Below are positions 6,124-8,744 of a stretch of DNA of 8,744 nt, one piece after another. The DNA lies in NCBI GenBank assembly GCA_002440885.1, contig DJVY01000031.1, forward strand, positions 1 to 8,744, read 5' to 3'. Numbering within the stretch: position 1 is the stretch's first letter; the number at the start of each line of letters is the position of its first letter. The translations under genes and the position numbers were made by a program. The notes beneath the pieces are model-generated. The model worked only from the letters and a program-made list of their open reading frames with translations. It made no database searches and had not been told where the DNA came from. The stretch is from Bacteroidales bacterium UBA6244 (GTDB lineage Bacteria; Bacteroidota; Bacteroidia; Bacteroidales; F082).

Positions 6124-6136
6124 AACATTGAGATTT

Positions 6137-6163
6137 ATATTAATATGATATTATTTTAATATC
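6137..6163. promoter_or_regulatory. Nested AT-rich palindromes at the SPFH operon start site, candidate operator
   Basis: ATATTAATAT (6137-6146) is a perfect palindrome and GATATTATTTTAATATC (6147-6163) has 7-bp arms around TTT. Together they give four ATATTA/TAATAT half-sites in 26 bp, the two ATATTA copies being 11 bp apart. The block lies directly downstream of the -7 element, over the expected start site and leader. A ribbon-helix-helix repressor encoded in the same operon would fit, but AT-rich DNA yields such palindromes by chance fairly often. Confidence 0.4.
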
Positions 6164-6164
6164 A

Positions 6165-6196
6165 CAAATGTAAACATATTTTGTTGCGATTGTCAA
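6165..6196 (-). promoter_or_regulatory. Promoter of the SPFH / PH-like / Arc operon
   Basis: On the minus strand TTGACA (6196-6191) is followed after 18 bp by TACATTTG (6172-6165), matching the Bacteroidota TTG / TAnnTTTG arrangement. The leader to the ATG at 6123 is about 35 nt. This is the best-formed promoter in the window. Confidence 0.75.
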
Positions 6197-6335
6197 GAAA
6201 AAAGGAAAATAATTTAAATTTTTTCAGAACCTCAATGGATATAAAAAGAGACGACATGCCACCAAAAAGGTCATGATTCTGATAATCAGTCCAAAGATGA
6301 TCCATTTTTTTCATGTCCCTTTAAGGAATTCTGAA

Positions 6336-6343
6336 TATCTTTG
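6336..6343 (+). promoter_or_regulatory. -7 promoter element (TATCTTTG) of yidC
   Basis: TATCTTTG fits TAnnTTTG and ends 27 nt upstream of the yidC ATG at 6371. It also shows that a TTG at 6341, in frame with yidC, cannot be the start codon, because it lies inside the promoter. A clear -33 TTG was not seen. Confidence 0.65.
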
Positions 6344-6370
6344 CCGCTTAAAAATTCAAACAACGGAATA

Positions 6371-8284
6371 ATGAATAAAAATTCCCTGATCGGGTTTATC
6401 CTCATTGCCGCCATCATGATTGGCTACACTTACTGGTTTACTCCTTCTGCCGACGAACTGGCAAAAAAACAGTACACTGCTGATTCGCTTGCCCGCGTGG
6501 AACAGCAACGGATTGAGACCGAACGTGCCAGACTGACCCAGATGCAAGAAGCGGCTACACCCGAACAACCTGCTGCCGAAGTGCTCGAATCGCTCGACGA
6601 CAATTACCAGGCCCTGCGCGACAAATATGCAGAATTTGCGGGAGCAGCCAAAGGCACAATGGCCAGCACCATTATCGAGAACGATTTGTTCAAAATTGAA
6701 ATCTCCAACAAAGGCGGACACATACAAACAGTTGAACTTAAAGATTATAAAACGTACGATTCGCTTCCCCTCATACTGCTCGACCCGCAATCGACTAGAT
6801 TTGCACTTACTTTCTTCGCTAAGAACCGGCTGGTCAACACCGAAGACCTGTACTTCATCCCTTCATCAGCCGAAACGCACCTGGAAGTATCAGGTGATGA
6901 GGTGATTACTTTCAGCATGCGACTTTACACCGATCTGCCAAATGGCGAAAAAAACACATCAGCCTATATCGAATACCTGTATTCTATTAGAGGCGACAAC
7001 TACATGTTCGATTTCGACATCAACATGGTTGGACTCGACGATATTATTTCGGCCAACAACCGCTATGTAGGGCTTAACTGGTATGCTGATTTACGCAAAC
7101 AGGAATTGTCGCAAGACCAATGGAACGGATCGACCATTTACTTCAAATACTTAAACGACGACGTGGAATACATGTCGGAAACCGATGATGACGAAGAGCA
7201 AATTGCTACCAAACTCAAATGGGTTTCCTACAAACAACGGTTTTTCTCCTCCACGATTATCGCCCGCGAAGCGTTCGAAAACGGAAAACTCACTGTTACC
7301 GAAAAAAGTGATGCCGGAAACGATCGTTACCTGAAAACAATGGAATCGGAGTTTGAACTTCCCATCAATTTATCGGGGACAACCCATATCCCTTTATCCT
7401 TTTATTTCGGGCCAAACAACTTCAACACGCTTAAGGCTTACGACCTGGATCTGGAGCGACAAATACCCATCGGATGGAGTTTTTTCCTGCTGGCATGGAT
7501 AAACGAGTACATCGTAATCTTTGTGTTCGACTGGCTGGGAGGTTTTGGATGGAATTACGGAATTGTAATTCTGGTACTCACCATCATGCTGAAAATCGTG
7601 TTGTTCCCCATCGCTTATAAAACCTACTATTCGTCAGCAAAAATGCGGGTATTGAAACCTGAAATTGACGAAATTGGCAAGAAATTTCCCAAGCAAGAGG
7701 ATGCCATGAAGAAACAACAAGCCGTTATGGGCTTGTACCGACAGGCAGGAGTAAATCCGGCCGCCGGTTGTGTTCCCATGCTGCTCCAAATGCCCATCCT
7801 GTTTGCCATGTTCAGGTTTTTCCCGGCTTCTATCGAGCTACGACAGCAACCGTTTCTATGGGCAACTGACCTGTCCAGCTACGATTCAATCGCTCAATTG
7901 CCGTTCACCATTCCTTTCTACGGCGATCATGTGAGTTTGTTCACCTTGCTCATGACCATTTCCACCATCATGTACACCTACATGAACAACCAAATGATGT
8001 CGGCCCAAACACAGATGCCCGGCATGAAAACCATGATGTACCTGATGCCCATCATGTTCCTCGGGATTTTCAATGGTTATGCTTCAGGTTTGAGTTATTA
8101 TTACTTCCTGGCCAACATCATTACTTTCGGACAGATGTTTGTTTTCCGCTATGCGATAAATGAAGACAAGCTCAGAGCTAAAATTGAAATCAACAAGAAG
8201 AAGCCGGCCAAAAAGAAATCCGGATTCCAGAAGCGACTGGAAGAAGCCGCTAAACAACGCGGGTATAATCCCAAGAAAAAGTAA
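6371..8284 (+). CDS. yidC: Membrane protein insertase YidC
   Basis: The 637-residue product is the Gram-negative long form of YidC/Oxa1/Alb3, which inserts and folds inner-membrane proteins alone or with SecYEG. The first transmembrane helix is residues 5-23 (SLIGFILIAAIMIGYTYWF). A charged, Glu/Ala-rich linker follows to about 95, then the periplasmic beta-sandwich domain (about 100-355). The conserved five-helix insertase core (about 365-595) includes SSAKMRVLKPEIDEI (421-435) in the cytoplasmic helical hairpin and NPAAGCVPMLLQMPILFAMFRFF (462-484). The groove position held by Arg366 in E. coli aligns with Lys408 in TIMLKIVLFP; the positive charge is kept. The tail 600-637 is very basic (KKKPAKKK), suited to ribosome binding. 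The ATG at 6371 is used because the in-frame TTG at 6341 overlaps the promoter and the helix starts right after this ATG. The truncated haemoglobin gene follows 68 nt downstream and no terminator is seen between. Confidence 0.97.
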   Translation: MNKNSLIGFILIAAIMIGYTYWFTPSADELAKKQYTADSLARVEQQRIETERARLTQMQEAATPEQPAAEVLESLDDNYQALRDKYAEFAGAAKGTMASTIIENDLFKIEISNKGGHIQTVELKDYKTYDSLPLILLDPQSTRFALTFFAKNRLVNTEDLYFIPSSAETHLEVSGDEVITFSMRLYTDLPNGEKNTSAYIEYLYSIRGDNYMFDFDINMVGLDDIISANNRYVGLNWYADLRKQELSQDQWNGSTIYFKYLNDDVEYMSETDDDEEQIATKLKWVSYKQRFFSSTIIAREAFENGKLTVTEKSDAGNDRYLKTMESEFELPINLSGTTHIPLSFYFGPNNFNTLKAYDLDLERQIPIGWSFFLLAWINEYIVIFVFDWLGGFGWNYGIVILVLTIMLKIVLFPIAYKTYYSSAKMRVLKPEIDEIGKKFPKQEDAMKKQQAVMGLYRQAGVNPAAGCVPMLLQMPILFAMFRFFPASIELRQQPFLWATDLSSYDSIAQLPFTIPFYGDHVSLFTLLMTISTIMYTYMNNQMMSAQTQMPGMKTMMYLMPIMFLGIFNGYASGLSYYYFLANIITFGQMFVFRYAINEDKLRAKIEINKKKPAKKKSGFQKRLEEAAKQRGYNPKKK

Positions 8285-8303
8285 CCACTCGGAACTCCTT
8301 TAG

Positions 8304-8318
8304 TGGATAATTTATCCA
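8304..8318. promoter_or_regulatory. Palindrome upstream of the truncated haemoglobin gene, candidate operator
   Basis: TGGATAATTTATCCA is a 7-bp inverted repeat around a single T in the 68-nt gap after yidC. A related imperfect copy, TGGTTTATAATCCA, lies at 8334-8347, just before the ATG at 8353. No T-run follows, so it is not a terminator. A regulator binding site is possible; no regulator can be named, and no TAnnTTTG promoter was found in the gap. Confidence 0.35.
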
Positions 8319-8352
8319 GAAAAGCAACCCGCATGGTTTATAATCCACAGGT

Positions 8353-8715
8353 ATGCAGTTATCAAAATATGAAGAAATTGGGGTTGAGAATTTACGCAAG
8401 CTGGTTCGCGATTTTTATTTAGAAATCAGAAAAGACGAGTTACTTGCTCCAATGTACAGAGACGGATTTGAAGCGGCAGAAGAACGACTTCACCTTTTTA
8501 TGGTTCAATATCTGGGCGGACCAGCAACCTACAGCGAACAACGCGGACATCCCCGACTTAGAAAGAGACACGCCGGTTTCACCATGAACGAAGCCACCAA
8601 AAACAACTGGCTGAAAAATATGGAAAACGCGCTAAACCGATCTGCGATTAGCCACGAAAACAAGGAGTTCCTGAGCAATTATTTTACCAAAACAGCGGAA
8701 TTTTTAATTAGTTAG
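8353..8715 (+). CDS. Group II truncated haemoglobin (trHbO-like globin)
   Basis: The 120-residue protein is a cytoplasmic two-over-two haem globin. Group II features are visible: the B-helix pair Phe21-Tyr22 (Tyr B10), Tyr35 at the CD1 region (APMYRDG), the YSEQRGHPRLRKRHAGFT segment giving the proximal haem ligand His73 (F8), and Trp86 (G8) in NNWLKNM. Proteins of this group bind oxygen or nitric oxide and are mostly linked to NO or peroxide detoxification, or to oxygen handling at the membrane. The role here is inferred. The length is typical and the gene appears intact. It lies 68 nt after yidC in the same direction without a terminator, so read-through from yidC is likely, perhaps with an extra promoter near the palindrome in the gap. 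A heptanucleotide tandem repeat begins 3 nt after its stop. Confidence 0.93.
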   Translation: MQLSKYEEIGVENLRKLVRDFYLEIRKDELLAPMYRDGFEAAEERLHLFMVQYLGGPATYSEQRGHPRLRKRHAGFTMNEATKNNWLKNMENALNRSAISHENKEFLSNYFTKTAEFLIS

Positions 8716-8718
8716 GGA

Positions 8719-8744
8719 GCGGGAAGCTAGAAGCGGGAAGCTAG
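8719..8744. repeat. Heptanucleotide tandem repeat, cut by the right window edge
   Basis: GCGGGAA GCTAGAA GCGGGAA GCTAG reads as 7-nt units GC(GG/TA)GAA, or as a 14-nt unit repeated almost twice. The array starts 3 nt after the haemoglobin stop codon and runs off the window. Copy number and whether it varies cannot be seen. Confidence 0.7.

Noticed and set aside
6235..6276. 13-codon open frame (MDIKRDDMPPKRS) between the SPFH promoter and yidC
   Set aside because: It is very short, has no ribosome-binding site or promoter close upstream, and does not overlap a regulatory structure suggesting a leader peptide.
6341..6370. N-terminal extension of YidC by ten residues from a TTG codon
   Set aside because: The TTG lies inside the TATCTTTG promoter element, the extra residues are not hydrophobic, and the ATG at 6371 leads directly into the first transmembrane helix.

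Overview
The window reads as a chromosomal stretch of a Bacteroidota species, most like the marine or anaerobic Bacteroidales/Marinilabiliales-type lineages. The evidence is the repeated TAnnTTTG -7 promoter element in front of genes (six copies), AT-rich leaders that mostly lack Shine-Dalgarno sequences, and the family type of the proteins (two-domain M16 peptidase, YidC with a lysine in the groove position). The taxon is inferred from these features only. Nearly all genes are envelope-related, and no mobile element, CRISPR array, tRNA or rRNA is visible.

Left part (1-3629): the C-terminal two thirds of an M16 zinc-peptidase-like protein is cut by the left edge and ends in a strong terminator. 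A 357-base gene-free stretch follows, with several short hairpins, two sharing a CCC-GTA-GGG core, and a second terminator. Then come a convergent, exported Bax-like glucosaminidase (minus strand) and, divergent from it, a short lysophospholipid acyltransferase-type protein (plus strand).

Middle (3630-6200): a secreted PEGA-domain protein of unknown function (plus strand) converges on a compact three-gene minus-strand operon. In transcription order this operon encodes a membrane SPFH/band-7 protein, a two-helix membrane protein with a probable PH-like C-terminal domain, and a 60-residue Arc-type ribbon-helix-helix DNA-binding protein. The last two genes overlap by 8 nt, with an unusually good Shine-Dalgarno sequence inside the overlap. 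The operon promoter (TTGACA, 18 bp, TACATTTG) is followed at once by nested AT-rich palindromes that could be the operator of the Arc-like protein. This operon is the most interesting uncharacterised unit here.

Right part (6200-8744): the membrane protein insertase yidC has its own promoter. It is followed 68 nt later by a group II truncated haemoglobin, with a 7-bp-arm palindrome in the gap. The last 26 bases are the start of a heptanucleotide tandem repeat cut by the window edge.

Together the genes touch peptide turnover, peptidoglycan hydrolysis, phospholipid acylation, membrane microdomain organisation and membrane protein insertion. Apart from the SPFH operon there is no strong sign that they work as one system.
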